A DNA stretch of 64,000 bases from Gaiellasilicea sp963850995 (GCA_963850995.1 CAWKNQ010000004.1:434001-498000); one strand, 5' to 3'; counted from the stretch's first letter, positions 24,702 to 34,299 are shown. Program-made: numbers and translations. Notes: generated by a model from the letters alone, not told the origin.

Positions 24702-27221
24702 CTACTCGTCGCCGGGCCCGGCAACAGCCGGCGGCGGGACGTCGTCGGCGCCGTTGGCGTCGCTCTCGACGACGGGGGCGAGGCTCGAGACGCGCTCCTC
24801 CTCGCCGCGCAGGCGCATCACGATCACGCCCTGCGTGGAACGGCCGAGCCGCTTGATCTCCTCGACCGCCATCCGGATGACGGTGCCGCCGGTGGAGATC
24901 AGCATCACCGCGTAGCCGTCGCGGACGACGCGGGCGCCGGCGAGCTTGCCCTTGGCGTCGGTCAGCTGGACCGTCTTGACGCCGAGCCCGCCGCGCCCCT
25001 TGACCGGGTACTCGTGCAGCGGCGTGCGCTTGCCGTAGCCGTTCTCCGTCACGACGAGCAGGTCGGCGTCGTCCTGGGCGACGTTGACCGAGATCACCTC
25101 GTCGCCGCTGCGGAGCTTCATGCCACGAACGCCCGACGCGTCACGCCCCATCGAGCGCACGTCGCTCTCGTGGAAGCGGATCGCCTGGCCGCCGCGCGAC
25201 ACCATGAGGATGTCGTCGGTCCCGTCCGAGAGCCGCACGCCGATGAGCTCGTCGTCCTCGCGCATCTTGATCGCGATGATCCCGTCCGCCTTCAGCGGCG
25301 TGTTGTAGGCGAAGAACTCCGTCTTCTTCACCACGCCGCCCTTGGTCGCGAAGACGAGGAACTTCGCCTCCTTGAAGTCGCGGGTGGCGATCACGGCCCG
25401 AACGGACTCGTCCTGGCGGAAGGGGAGCAAGTTCACGATCGCCCGGCCCTTCGACTGGCGCGACCCGAGCGGGAGCTCGTGCACCTTCAGCCGGTAGACC
25501 TTGCCGACGGTGGTGAAGAAGAGAACGTAGTCGTGCGTCGAGGCAACGAAGAGGTGCTCGATGTAGTCCTCGTCCTTCAGGTCCATGCCCATCACGCCGA
25601 CGCCGCCGCGGCGCTGCTCGCGGTAGGACGTGACCGGGAGCCGCTTGATGTAGCCCGAGCGGGTGATCGCGATCACCATGTCCTCCTCCGCGATCATGTC
25701 CTCGAGCGAGAACTCGCCCTCGGCCGCGATGATCTCCGTGCGGCGGTCGTCGCTCTTGCCGTACATCGTCTTCAGCTCGAGCAGCTCCTCGCGGATCAGC
25801 CCGTTCACCCGCTCCGGGTCGCCCAGGATCGTGCGCAGCTCGGCGATTCGCTCCTGCAGGTCGGCGAACTCGTCCTCGACCCGCTTCCGCTCGAGCCCGG
25901 TGAGCGCGCGCAGGCGCAGGTCGAGGATCGCGGTCGCCTGGATCTCGGAGAGCGAGAACTGCTCCATCAGCTGCTCGCGCGCGGTGTCGGTGTCGGTGGC
26001 GCCGCGGATGACGCGGATCACCTCGTCGAGGTTGTCGAGCGCGATCAGGTAGCCGGCGAGGACGTGCGCCCGGTCTTCCGCCTTGCGCAACTCGTACTTC
26101 GACCGGCGGGTGACGATCTCGCGCTGGTAGTCGAGGTAGTGCCTGACGAGCTCGAGCAGGGAGAGCGTCTTCGGCACGTTGTCGACGAGCGCGACGGCGT
26201 TGTAACCGAACGTCGCCTGCAGAGACGTGTGCTTGTAGAGCTTGTTCAGGACGACCTGCGGGATCGCCTCGCGCTTCAGCTCGATCTGGATCCGCATCCC
26301 GGTCCGGTCGGAGTGGTCGGCGAGGTCGGAGACCTCGGTGATCACCTTGTCCTGGACGAGGTCGGCGATCTTCTTGATCACCCCGGTCTCGCCGCCCTTC
26401 TTCGTGCCGTACGGCAGCTCGGTGACGATGATCGCCGACTTGCCCCCGCGCAGCTCTTCGACGTGGACGCGTGCGCGCATGATGATCCGGCCCCGGCCCG
26501 TGCGATAGGCGTCGCGGATCCCCTGCCGCCCGAGCACGATCGCGCCGGTCGGGAAGTCAGGCCCCTTCACGTGCGTCATCAGGTCGTCGACGTTCGCGTC
26601 GGGCTTGTCGATCAGCTGCACGATCGCGTCGACGATCTCGCCGAGCCGGTGCGGCGGCATGTTCGTCGCCATCCCGACTGCAATGCCGGCAGAGCCGTTG
26701 ACGAGCAGGTTCGGGAAGCGCGAGGGAAGCACCGACGGCTCCTTGCGCGACTCGTCGTAGTTCGGGTTGAAGTCGACGGTGTCCGCGTCGATGTCGCGCA
26801 GCATCTCGGTCGCCATCCGCGAGAGCCGCGCTTCGGTGTAGCGCATAGCGGCTGGTGGGTCGTCGTCGATCGAGCCGAAGTTGCCCTGCCCGTCGACGAG
26901 CGGATAGCGCAGGCTGAACGGCTGCGCCATCCGAACGAGCGTGTCGTAGATGGACGCGTCGCCGTGCGGGTGGTACTTGCCCATCACGTCGCCGACGGTG
27001 GCGGCGGACTTCTTGTACGGCCGGTTCGGCTGCAACCCCGCCTCGTGCATCCCGTAGAGGACGCGCCGGTGGACGGGCTTGAGACCGTCGCGGACGTCGG
27101 GCAGCGCCCGCCCGACGATGACGCTCATCGCATAGTCGAGGTAGCTCGAGCGCATCTCCTGCTCGAGGTCGCGCGCCTCGATTCGGCCGCCGCCGAGCGG
27201 TTCGTTCGCGAGATCGCTCAT
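24702..27221 (-). CDS. gyrA: DNA gyrase subunit A
   Basis: 839 residues. Breaks and rejoins DNA to introduce negative supercoils. Catalytic Y128 in AAMRYTEARLS, winged-helix region LKPVHRRVLYGM, and GyrA box-type SYREQRRGGVG before the six-bladed C-terminal pinwheel (blades contain KVYRLKVHELP and GYGKRTPLHEYP). The quinolone pocket reads GDASIYD at 87-93: alanine stands where E. coli has S83, and the Asp equivalent to D87 is kept. Mycobacteria carry the same alanine. Lies downstream of gyrB after a repeat-containing spacer. Confidence 0.97.
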   Translation of the reverse strand: MSDLANEPLGGGRIEARDLEQEMRSSYLDYAMSVIVGRALPDVRDGLKPVHRRVLYGMHEAGLQPNRPYKKSAATVGDVMGKYHPHGDASIYDTLVRMAQPFSLRYPLVDGQGNFGSIDDDPPAAMRYTEARLSRMATEMLRDIDADTVDFNPNYDESRKEPSVLPSRFPNLLVNGSAGIAVGMATNMPPHRLGEIVDAIVQLIDKPDANVDDLMTHVKGPDFPTGAIVLGRQGIRDAYRTGRGRIIMRARVHVEELRGGKSAIIVTELPYGTKKGGETGVIKKIADLVQDKVITEVSDLADHSDRTGMRIQIELKREAIPQVVLNKLYKHTSLQATFGYNAVALVDNVPKTLSLLELVRHYLDYQREIVTRRSKYELRKAEDRAHVLAGYLIALDNLDEVIRVIRGATDTDTAREQLMEQFSLSEIQATAILDLRLRALTGLERKRVEDEFADLQERIAELRTILGDPERVNGLIREELLELKTMYGKSDDRRTEIIAAEGEFSLEDMIAEEDMVIAITRSGYIKRLPVTSYREQRRGGVGVMGMDLKDEDYIEHLFVASTHDYVLFFTTVGKVYRLKVHELPLGSRQSKGRAIVNLLPFRQDESVRAVIATRDFKEAKFLVFATKGGVVKKTEFFAYNTPLKADGIIAIKMREDDELIGVRLSDGTDDILMVSRGGQAIRFHESDVRSMGRDASGVRGMKLRSGDEVISVNVAQDDADLLVVTENGYGKRTPLHEYPVKGRGGLGVKTVQLTDAKGKLAGARVVRDGYAVMLISTGGTVIRMAVEEIKRLGRSTQGVIVMRLRGEEERVSSLAPVVESDANGADDVPPPAVAGPGDE

Positions 27222-27230
27222 CTAGAGAAG

Positions 27231-27330
27231 CATGGGGGAACCCATGGTTCCCCCATGAGCCCCCTCCTTCTCCGCTGCGAGTCTGACCGGCGTCGGCTTG
27301 GCCTCCCGGCCGGCAAAGCCGGCCTCCGGC
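27231..27330 (+). repeat. Composite palindromic repeat between gyrB and gyrA
   Basis: Hairpin 1: CATGGGGGAACC (27231-27242), loop CAT, GGTTCCCCCATG (27246-27257). Then AGCCCCCTCCTTCT and CGCTGCGA. Hairpin 2: GGCCGGC, loop AAA, GCCGGCC (27308-27324), inside a CTCC...CTCC frame. The same order, with near-identical hairpin 1 and linker, recurs at 36551-36641, and a related form at 58597-58669. Sits in the 136-base gap between gyrB and gyrA and may act as a processing or termination signal. Confidence 0.8.
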
Positions 27331-27357
27331 CATCATCCGTCGCGCATCCGAGTCGCC

Positions 27358-29748
27358 TCAAACATCCAGGAACCTGACGTCGCGGGCGTTCTCCTCGATG
27401 AAGGCGCGCCGAGGCTCCACCTGGTCGCCCATCAGCGTGGAGAAGATCCGGTCGGCGGCGGACGCGTCCTCGACGTCGACGCGGATCAGCAGGCGCCGGG
27501 CCGGATCCATCGTCGTCTCCCAGAGCTGCTCCTCGTTCATCTCGCCGAGGCCCTTGAAGCGCGAGAGCTGCAGACCGTCCTTGGCGAGCTCGAGCGCCTC
27601 GTGCCGGAGCGAGCCGAACGTCTCCGACGCCCGACGCTTCTTGCCGGCGGCGAGCAGGAACGGCGGCGGGCCGACGATCTCGGTCAGCTTCGCGTAGGCG
27701 CGGCGGAGGTTCGCGTAGATCGGCGAGGCGAGCAGCTCGGCCGGCACAGTGACGTGCGTCGCCGAGCTCGTCTCGTTCTCGACCACCTTGACGTCGAGCG
27801 AGCCCTCCACGGAGGCGAGGACGCTGAGCGCATAGCCGTTGTCGGGAGCGTCGTCGATCGCCTTGCCGAGCTCGGCGATCGAGGCGGTCTCGGCCTCGAC
27901 GATCCGGTGGGTGATCACGAAGTCGGCCGGGGCCGGGCCGAAGTCGGCGCGCAGGCGCGCGAGCCAGCCTTCGAACTCGGCGAGCGAGCGCACGAAACGG
28001 CCCCAGCGGGCTTCGGTGAGCTTGAGGGTCTCACCGGTGCGGGAGGTGATCGCGAGCTCGCCCACGCGCTCGCGCACGAGCAGCTCCTCGAGCTGCGCGT
28101 CCTTCTCGAAGTAGAACTCCCGGTTGCCGAGCTTCACCTTGTAGAGCGGCGGCACGGCGATGTACACGTGCCCGCGCTCGATCAGCTCGGGCATCTGGCG
28201 GTACAGGAACGTCAGGATCAGAGTCCGGATGTGCGAGCCGTCGACGTCGGCGTCCGTCATCACGATCACGCGGTGGTAGCGCAGCTTCGAGATGTCGAAC
28301 TCCTCGCCGAGGCTGGTGCCGATAGCCGTGATCATGGCCTGGATCTCGTTGTTGGAGAGAACCTTGTTGATCCGGTTCTTCTCCGAGTTGATGATCTTCC
28401 CGCGCAGGGGCAGGATCGCCTGGTAGGTGCGGTCGCGGCCCATCTTGGCCGAGCCGCCGGCGGAGTCGCCCTCGACGATGAAGAGCTCCGCAGACTCCGG
28501 ATCCTTGATCGAGCAGTCCGCCAGCTTGCCGGGGAGTGACATGCTCTCGAGCGCGCTCTTGCGCCGCGTCAGCTCGCGTGCCTTGCGCGCCGCCTGCCGT
28601 GCGCGGGAGGCGGAGATCGCCTTCATGATGATCTGGCGCGCGTCCTGCGGGTTCTCCTCCATGAACTCGGACAGCTTCTGGTTGACCGTCTGCTCGACGA
28701 GCCCCGCGATTGGAGGGTTTCCCAGCTTCGTCTTCGTCTGCCCCTCGAACTGCGGGTTCGCGAGCTTGACCGAGATCACGGCCGCGAGCCCCTCGCGCAC
28801 GTCGTCGCCCTCGAGGTTGTCCTCCTTCTCCTTCAGCAAGCCCTTGTCGCGCGCGTACTTGTTGAGCGTGCGCGTGAGAGCCGAGCGGAAGCCCTGGAGG
28901 TGGGTCCCGCCCTCGTGGGTGTTGATGTTGTTCGCGAAGGAGTAGACCGAGTCGACGTACGACGTGTTCCACTGCATCGCGACCTCGACCTGGCCGTGCT
29001 CCGACTCGCCCTCGAAGTAGACGATGTGCTTGTGGACGGGGTCCTTCGTGTCGTTCACGTAGGCGACGAAATCCCGGATGCCGCCCTCGGCGTAGAACTC
29101 GTGCCGTTCCTCGCCCTCGCGCTCGTCGGTGAGCACGATCCGCAGACCGCGGGTCAGGAACGCCGTCTCGCGCAGGCGTTGGACGAGGGTCGAGACCGAG
29201 AAGTCGACCTCTTCGAAGATTTCGGCGTCGGGGAGGAACGAGATCGTCGTACCGCTGTCGCCGTTCTCGGCCTTTCCCATCACCTCGATGTCCGCTAGCG
29301 GGACGCCGCGCTCGAACTGCTGGCGATGAAGCTTGCCGTCGCGTCGCACCTCGGCGACGAGCCGCTCCGAGAGCGCGTTCACGACCGAGAGGCCGACGCC
29401 GTGCAGGCCGCCCGAGACCTTGTAGCCGTCGCCGCCGAATTTGCCGCCGGAGTGCAGCTTCGTCAGCACGACCGTCATCGCGGAGAGCCCCTGCTCCTCG
29501 ATCATGTCCACGGGGATGCCCCGGCCGCGGTCGGTGACCGTGACCGAGTTGTCCGGATGGAGGGTCACGGAGACGGCGTCGTTGTGGCCGGCAAGAGCCT
29601 CGTCGACGGCGTTGTCGACGACCTCGTAGACGAGATGGTGGAGGCCCCGCGCGCCCGTCGACCCGATGTACATGCCGGGCCTGAGCCGGACGGGCTCGAG
29701 ACCCTCCAGAACGGTGATGTCTTTTGCTGTATACGCTGTTTCGGCCAT
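27358..29748 (-). CDS. gyrB: DNA gyrase subunit B
   Basis: 796 residues. ATPase half of gyrase. GHKL nucleotide site EVVDNAVDEAL with GGKFGGDGYKVSGGLHGVG. Toprim signature IVEGDSAGGSAKMGRDR and the metal-binding DADVDGSHIRTLIL. A long insertion follows the Toprim core (about 570-700), as in some gyrases, before the terminal QLSRFKGLGEMNEEQLWETTMDP. ATG 29748 is preceded by CAGGGC. Follows dciA and precedes gyrA in the origin cluster. Confidence 0.97.
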   Translation of the reverse strand: MAETAYTAKDITVLEGLEPVRLRPGMYIGSTGARGLHHLVYEVVDNAVDEALAGHNDAVSVTLHPDNSVTVTDRGRGIPVDMIEEQGLSAMTVVLTKLHSGGKFGGDGYKVSGGLHGVGLSVVNALSERLVAEVRRDGKLHRQQFERGVPLADIEVMGKAENGDSGTTISFLPDAEIFEEVDFSVSTLVQRLRETAFLTRGLRIVLTDEREGEERHEFYAEGGIRDFVAYVNDTKDPVHKHIVYFEGESEHGQVEVAMQWNTSYVDSVYSFANNINTHEGGTHLQGFRSALTRTLNKYARDKGLLKEKEDNLEGDDVREGLAAVISVKLANPQFEGQTKTKLGNPPIAGLVEQTVNQKLSEFMEENPQDARQIIMKAISASRARQAARKARELTRRKSALESMSLPGKLADCSIKDPESAELFIVEGDSAGGSAKMGRDRTYQAILPLRGKIINSEKNRINKVLSNNEIQAMITAIGTSLGEEFDISKLRYHRVIVMTDADVDGSHIRTLILTFLYRQMPELIERGHVYIAVPPLYKVKLGNREFYFEKDAQLEELLVRERVGELAITSRTGETLKLTEARWGRFVRSLAEFEGWLARLRADFGPAPADFVITHRIVEAETASIAELGKAIDDAPDNGYALSVLASVEGSLDVKVVENETSSATHVTVPAELLASPIYANLRRAYAKLTEIVGPPPFLLAAGKKRRASETFGSLRHEALELAKDGLQLSRFKGLGEMNEEQLWETTMDPARRLLIRVDVEDASAADRIFSTLMGDQVEPRRAFIEENARDVRFLDV

Positions 29749-29794
29749 CAAAAAAGCCCTGCAAATAGCCATCTTGCGGGCCGATTGCAGTGTA

Positions 29795-30271
29795 TCAGAA
29801 ACCGCGGTCGGACCGGCCTTCCGCGGAGGCGCTCGCGAGGCTCGCCGCAGCCGCTCTCGCGACGTAGCTCCGCAGCTCTTCGTCCTCGACGACCGCCGCG
29901 ATCCGGGCCGCTTCGGCACGGTGCTCGACACCGATCTCGGGCGGTGCGGAAACGCGCCGGTCGGGTGGCTCGGTCGCAGGCTCGGGGATCGGCCCCGGCG
30001 TGAAGCGCAGGGTCGGCGGCGTCGCCTCGCCGAGCTCCGTCCGGAGCTGCTCGGCGATCGTCGCAGCGAGCTTTTCGAGCTCGAAGGCCCACGTCGAGGA
30101 CGCGGCGTGCACGTGCAGGGTCCCGTCCCGCGCGAGCCGCGCGGGCCACGCGTTCCGGGCGACGGTCGGCCCGACCGCACCGGGCCAGGCTCGCACGATC
30201 TCCGTCATGTCACCGCCGGCCGGGCCGAAACGGCCGAGCTCGGCGCGGAGCTGGCGGTCGATGCGCTCCAT
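29795..30271 (-). CDS. dciA: DUF721 / DciA-family protein
   Basis: 158 residues. Conserved DUF721 core: IVRAWPGAVGPTVARNAWPARLARDGTLHVHAASSTWAFELEKL (about 25-68), the KH-like fold of DciA, which in many bacteria helps load the replicative helicase. The proline-rich C-terminal part is variable. Position between recF and gyrB is the standard actinobacterial place for this gene. Its ATG overlaps the recF stop by one base (TGATG). Confidence 0.82.
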   Translation of the reverse strand: MERIDRQLRAELGRFGPAGGDMTEIVRAWPGAVGPTVARNAWPARLARDGTLHVHAASSTWAFELEKLAATIAEQLRTELGEATPPTLRFTPGPIPEPATEPPDRRVSAPPEIGVEHRAEAARIAAVVEDEELRSYVARAAAASLASASAEGRSDRGF

Positions 30272-31332
30272 CAGCGCGTGCTCACGGTTCCGGGGGTCAC
30301 CTCGAGCAGCTGGGCCGGCTCCAGCGGGAGAGCGTCGGCTCCCGTGGCGGTCACGACGGCTTGGCCGACCCGGCCGATCCGCGCCGCCAGCACCCTCCGT
30401 CGGGCTGCATCGAGCTCCGAGAGCACGTCGTCGAGCAGAACGAGCGGCGGCGTCTCTCCGCGCGCGCTGATCACCTCGGCTTCGGCCAGCAGGAGCGAGA
30501 GCACGGCGAGCCGTTGTTCCCCCTGGGAGCCGTAGCCGCGCAGGTCGCGGTCTCCAGAGCGCAGGACGACGTCGTCGCGATGGGGCCCGAGACCCGTGAC
30601 GCCGCGTTCGACGTCCCGTTCCAGACGGGCGTCGAGGGCAGCGACGGTCGGAGGCTCGCCGGCATACGCGAGCGTCGCGGCCGTCAGGCCGAGCTCGCCC
30701 GCCCGCTCGGCGAAAGCCGGCGACAGCAGCCCGATCGTCTCGCAGCGCGACTCGACCAGCGCTGCGCCGAAGGTCGCGACCTGCTCGGTCCAGGGCGACA
30801 CGGCGTCCCGGGTCGAGACGCCGATCGCGACGCGCCTGAGCGCGGCGTTCCGCTGCCCGACCGCCGCGGCGTATTCCAGCGGCAGCGTGGCGCGCCCGGG
30901 CAGGAGCCGTCCGAGCGCCCGGTCGAAGTACGCGCGGCGCGCTGCAGGTCCTCCTTTGACGACAGCGAGCCGGTCGGGCGTGAACACGAGCGTCGCGACC
31001 TCGCCGCGTAGTTGCTCGGTCGAGCGAAGAGCCGCACCGTTCAGCTTCGCGCGCTTGCCGGCCTGCGGCTGCACCGTCACCTCCAGCGACAGCGCGCGGC
31101 CGTCACGGTCGCCGTCGAGCGCGACCCGGGCTCCGGCTGCCCCGAAGCGGACGAGCTGCTGGTCGGCACGCGTTCGCGGCGAGAACCCTTGCGTGCCGAC
31201 GTGCAGGGACTCGAGCAGGTTCGTCTTGCCCGCCCCGTTCGCGCCGGTAACGAGCACGAGGCCCGGCTCGAGCGCAAGGTCGAGCCGTTCGTACGATCGG
31301 AAGTCGCGAAGGGTGACCCGGCGGACGATCAG
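30271..31332 (-). CDS. recF: DNA replication/repair protein RecF
   Basis: 353 residues from CTG 31332. SMC-like ATPase that helps load RecA at gaps. Walker A GANGAGKTN, an ABC-type signature segment (GYGSQGEQRLAVLSLLLAE) and Walker B LVLLDDVLSELD are present. The first standard start codon (GTG 31257) would cut off the conserved first strand. The frame is open upstream through LIVRRVTLRDFRSYERLDL, and a CTG overlapping the dnaN stop (CTGA, 31329-31332) is the only start-like codon there. That mirrors the ATGA/GTGA overlaps of neighbouring genes, so I infer a CTG start. Confidence 0.9.
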   Translation of the reverse strand: MIVRRVTLRDFRSYERLDLALEPGLVLVTGANGAGKTNLLESLHVGTQGFSPRTRADQQLVRFGAAGARVALDGDRDGRALSLEVTVQPQAGKRAKLNGAALRSTEQLRGEVATLVFTPDRLAVVKGGPAARRAYFDRALGRLLPGRATLPLEYAAAVGQRNAALRRVAIGVSTRDAVSPWTEQVATFGAALVESRCETIGLLSPAFAERAGELGLTAATLAYAGEPPTVAALDARLERDVERGVTGLGPHRDDVVLRSGDRDLRGYGSQGEQRLAVLSLLLAEAEVISARGETPPLVLLDDVLSELDAARRRVLAARIGRVGQAVVTATGADALPLEPAQLLEVTPGTVSTR

Positions 31333-32480
31333 CCGGCCAGCCTGATCGGCATGATCAGGTACGTAAAGTCGCCTGCCGCATCCTCGAGGATCGCAGGGCG
31401 GAGGGGATTGATCAGCTTCATCTTCACGTCGTCGCCCGCGATCGCGTCGACGCCGTCGCGGAGGAACTCGGCGTTGAAGCCGATCACGAACTCCTCGCCG
31501 GTGTACGGCGCCGGCATCGACTCCTTCGTCTCGCCGACGTCCTGGGTCTGGGCGGAAATGGTCAGCTCACCCTCTGCCAGGCGAAGGCGCAGCGGTGAGT
31601 TGCGGAGCGCGAGCACCGACGCGCGCCGGACCACGTCTCCGAGCTCCGACTTCGGCAGCGTCAGCTCGACCTCGAACGTCTCCGGCAACAGCTGCCGGTA
31701 GTTCGGGAACTGCCCGTCGATCCGCCGCGTGGTCAGCCAGGCGTCGCCCGTGCCGAAGACCGCATGGTTCTCGTGCACACCGAGCTCGACCGTGTCGCCG
31801 CCGGCAAGCCTCGAGAGCTCCGTCAGCGCCCGTGCCGGGATGATCGCCTCGAGCTCGGGCGCAGATTCGCCCACCTCCGTCTCCTTCACAGAGAGCCGGT
31901 ACGAGTCGGTCGCGACCATCACGAGCTTGCCCGCCTCGAAGCGGACGAGGATGCCGGTGAGGACCGGGCGCGACTCGTCACGCGAGGCCGAGCGTGCCAC
32001 CCGGTCGACGGTCTCCAGCAACGCTTCGCGGTCGATCGTGTGGAGCTGCGCGTCGACGACCGGCAGGCGAGGGAAGTCCTCGGCGTTGAAGACGTTCAGG
32101 CGCGAGCTGTAGGCGCCCGAGGCGATCTGCACGGTGCCCTCCTCGGGGCGGTACTCGATCGTCACGTCGCTCTCGGGTAGCAGCCTGGCCAGCTCGACGA
32201 AGGGCTTCCCCGGAATCACGACCGAGCCGTCGCCCTCCACCTCGGCCTCCAGCGTCGTCCGCAAGGACAGCTCCATGTCGGTCGCGGCGAGCGTGAGCCC
32301 GCCCTCGCCGGCGGAGACGAGGATGCCCGAGAGCACCTGGACGGTTCCTCTCGTCGAGACGGCTCGGGAGACGATGCCGAGCTTCGCAACCAGCTCGTCG
32401 CGCGCGACCGCAATCCTCATACCGGTGCCGGTTGTCGCCATCTCTGCCATCGTCGCATCTTCCGCCGTCTCTAGCTCCAT
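31329..32480 (-). CDS. dnaN: DNA polymerase III sliding clamp, beta subunit
   Basis: 383 residues as drawn. Ring clamp that holds polymerase III on DNA, with three repeated clamp domains. Ends with YLIMPIRLAG, matching the conserved MPIR/MPMR C-terminus. The conserved beginning MRIAVARDELVAKL is at the 21st residue, so the true start may be the ATG at 32418-32420. The ATG at 32480 has GAGAGGA about 12 bases upstream. Follows dnaA with a 158-base gap and overlaps recF by CTGA. Confidence 0.95.
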   Translation of the reverse strand: MELETAEDATMAEMATTGTGMRIAVARDELVAKLGIVSRAVSTRGTVQVLSGILVSAGEGGLTLAATDMELSLRTTLEAEVEGDGSVVIPGKPFVELARLLPESDVTIEYRPEEGTVQIASGAYSSRLNVFNAEDFPRLPVVDAQLHTIDREALLETVDRVARSASRDESRPVLTGILVRFEAGKLVMVATDSYRLSVKETEVGESAPELEAIIPARALTELSRLAGGDTVELGVHENHAVFGTGDAWLTTRRIDGQFPNYRQLLPETFEVELTLPKSELGDVVRRASVLALRNSPLRLRLAEGELTISAQTQDVGETKESMPAPYTGEEFVIGFNAEFLRDGVDAIAGDDVKMKLINPLRPAILEDAAGDFTYLIMPIRLAG

Positions 32481-32638
32481 AGTTCTTTAAATCCTCTCGT
32501 AGAAGTCATAGGGAGTGTGGAGGATGGGGAAGACGGCGGGATCCTAGGCGGAGAGAGCGTTTTCCCAGTGGGTCCACGCGGTGGAGAAAAGGGAGCGTTC
32601 AACAGGCTCGAGCGGCCTCAGGCAGGTTTCCCCAGATC

Positions 32639-34009
32639 TCACCCGGCTTGCTTGATCCTTGCCGTCAGTTCCTGCACAAGGTTGTACACACTGCGGTCTT
32701 CGCGAATCATGCCCTCGATCTTCGCGTTCGCGTGCATCACCGTGGTGTGGTCGCGACCTCCGAACTCCTTGCCGATCTTCGGTAGCGACGAGTCGGTGAG
32801 CGCACGCGAGAGATACATCGCGACCTGCCGGGGATAGGCGATCGACTGGGATCGCTTGGCGCTGCAGAGCTCGTTCACGCTCATCCCGAACCGCTCCGAG
32901 ACCGTTTCTTGGATCCGGCGAATCGAGATCTCGACGGGCTGGCCGCGAGGGAAGACGTCTTTGAGCACGTCCTCGGCGAGCTCGACGGTCATCGCCCGGC
33001 CGGTGAGTGACGAGAAGGCGACCACTCGCGTGAGCGCGCCCTCGAGCTCGCGGATGTTCGTCGTCACCCGCTCCGCGACGTAGATGATCACGTCCGGATC
33101 GGGGACATGGATCCGGTCGGTCTTCTCCTTCTTGCGCAGGATCGCGATCCGGGTCTCGAGGTCGGGCGGCTGGATGTCCGTGATCAGCCCCCACTCGAAG
33201 CGGGACCGGAGGCGCTCCTCCAGCGTCGCGATCTCCTTCGGCGGCCGGTCGGAGGAGATCACGATCTGCCGGCCGGCCTCGTAGAGCGAGTTGAAGGTGT
33301 GGAAGAACTCCTCCTGGATCCGCTCCTTACCCTCGAAGAACTGGACGTCGTCGACGAGCAGCACGTCGTAGGTGCGGTAGCGCTGCTTGAAGCCCTCGAT
33401 CCGCTTGTCGCGAAGGGAGTTGATGAAGTCGTTCATGAACGTCTCGCTCGTGACATAGCGAGCCGTCAGGCCGCTCCCGTGCTCGCCGACGTACTGGCCC
33501 ACCGCTTGGAGGAGATGCGTCTTCCCGAGCCCTGTGCCGCCGTAGATGAAGAGCGGGTTGTACGCCTGCGCCGGCGCCTCCGCGACCGCGAGCGCGGCCG
33601 CGTGCGCAAAGCGGTTCGACGAGCCGATCACGAAGAGGTCGAAGGTGTACTTGAGATTCATCGCGCCGCTCGCGGCGGGCTGGGCCGTCCGGGCAGTCGG
33701 CTGTTCCACCGGCGCGCGGTCGGAGCTCGTCTCCCCGCTGCGGGCGTCGTCGCGGACGCTCAGTTGGATGCGCCGCTCGTGGCCGGTCGCGTCCTTGACC
33801 GCGGCGCGGATGAGGCCGAGGAAGTGACCTTCGATCCACTCGCGCGTGAAGTCGTTCGGAACGGCGATCGCGAAGGTGTCGTCGGTCAGGCCGGCGCCCG
33901 CCGCGTCTCCGAACCAACTGCCGAACGTCGCCTCGTTGAGCGCCCCCTTGAGCCGACCCGACACCTCGTCCCAAAGGGTCTCAGCAGTCAGCTCGATTTG
34001 GTGCTCCAC
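32639..34009 (-). CDS. dnaA: Chromosomal replication initiator DnaA
   Basis: 456 residues. Domain I (1-85), short linker domain II (86-115), AAA+ domain III with Walker A GGTGLGKTH at 157-165, Walker B VLLVDDVQFF and the sensor segment SSDRPPKEI. Domain IV ends with GGRDHTTVMHA, the DnaA-box-reading signature. GTG start at 34007-34009. Linker II is unusually short for an actinobacterium. The flanking intergenic regions on both sides are the places to look for oriC. Confidence 0.97.
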   Translation of the reverse strand: MEHQIELTAETLWDEVSGRLKGALNEATFGSWFGDAAGAGLTDDTFAIAVPNDFTREWIEGHFLGLIRAAVKDATGHERRIQLSVRDDARSGETSSDRAPVEQPTARTAQPAASGAMNLKYTFDLFVIGSSNRFAHAAALAVAEAPAQAYNPLFIYGGTGLGKTHLLQAVGQYVGEHGSGLTARYVTSETFMNDFINSLRDKRIEGFKQRYRTYDVLLVDDVQFFEGKERIQEEFFHTFNSLYEAGRQIVISSDRPPKEIATLEERLRSRFEWGLITDIQPPDLETRIAILRKKEKTDRIHVPDPDVIIYVAERVTTNIRELEGALTRVVAFSSLTGRAMTVELAEDVLKDVFPRGQPVEISIRRIQETVSERFGMSVNELCSAKRSQSIAYPRQVAMYLSRALTDSSLPKIGKEFGGRDHTTVMHANAKIEGMIREDRSVYNLVQELTARIKQAG

Positions 34010-34255
34010 GCGTTAGCCGGCCCTCTCCGTCGCTCCCCGAGAGGGGCGAGCATAGCAGCGTCCCCGACGGCTCTCAAGGCGCCCTGTTCGGGCAAAAACA
34101 CGGCGATTTGCAGGTGTTTTCGTGAGTCCACACGACTTTCCACATGTGTGGAGAACGTGTGAGGAGTCGGGGCCAACGGTGCCCGTTTGCGGCTCTTTCA
34201 CCGTCGCGGCCGGACTGTGGAAAACCGCCTCCGGATGACTTGTCTATACTTCCGC
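34010..34255. other. Candidate replication origin (oriC) and rpmH promoter region
   Basis: Gene-free region where transcription diverges. DnaA-box-like 9-mers: CTTTCCACA (34136-34144), TGTGGAGAA (34147-34155, inverted and nearly abutting), TGTGGAAAA (34216-34224) and GAGTCCACA (34124-34132). An AAAACAC/GTGTTTT inverted pair (34095-34101 and 34114-34120) adds local A+T. TATACT at 34245-34250 is a good -10 for rpmH, but I see no convincing -35. The dnaN-dnaA gap (32481-32638) has weaker matches and could share in origin function. Replication genes run leftward and ribosomal/membrane genes rightward from here, as at many bacterial origins. Confidence 0.65.
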
Positions 34256-34299
34256 TCCCCGTCGCCCGCCGGCCTCTTCTTCTCTCGGAGAACCTCCTC

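Noticed and set aside
25014..27377. Long plus-strand open frame opposite gyrA
   Set aside because: Antisense shadow of a strongly conserved gene; composition is typical of the complementary frame.
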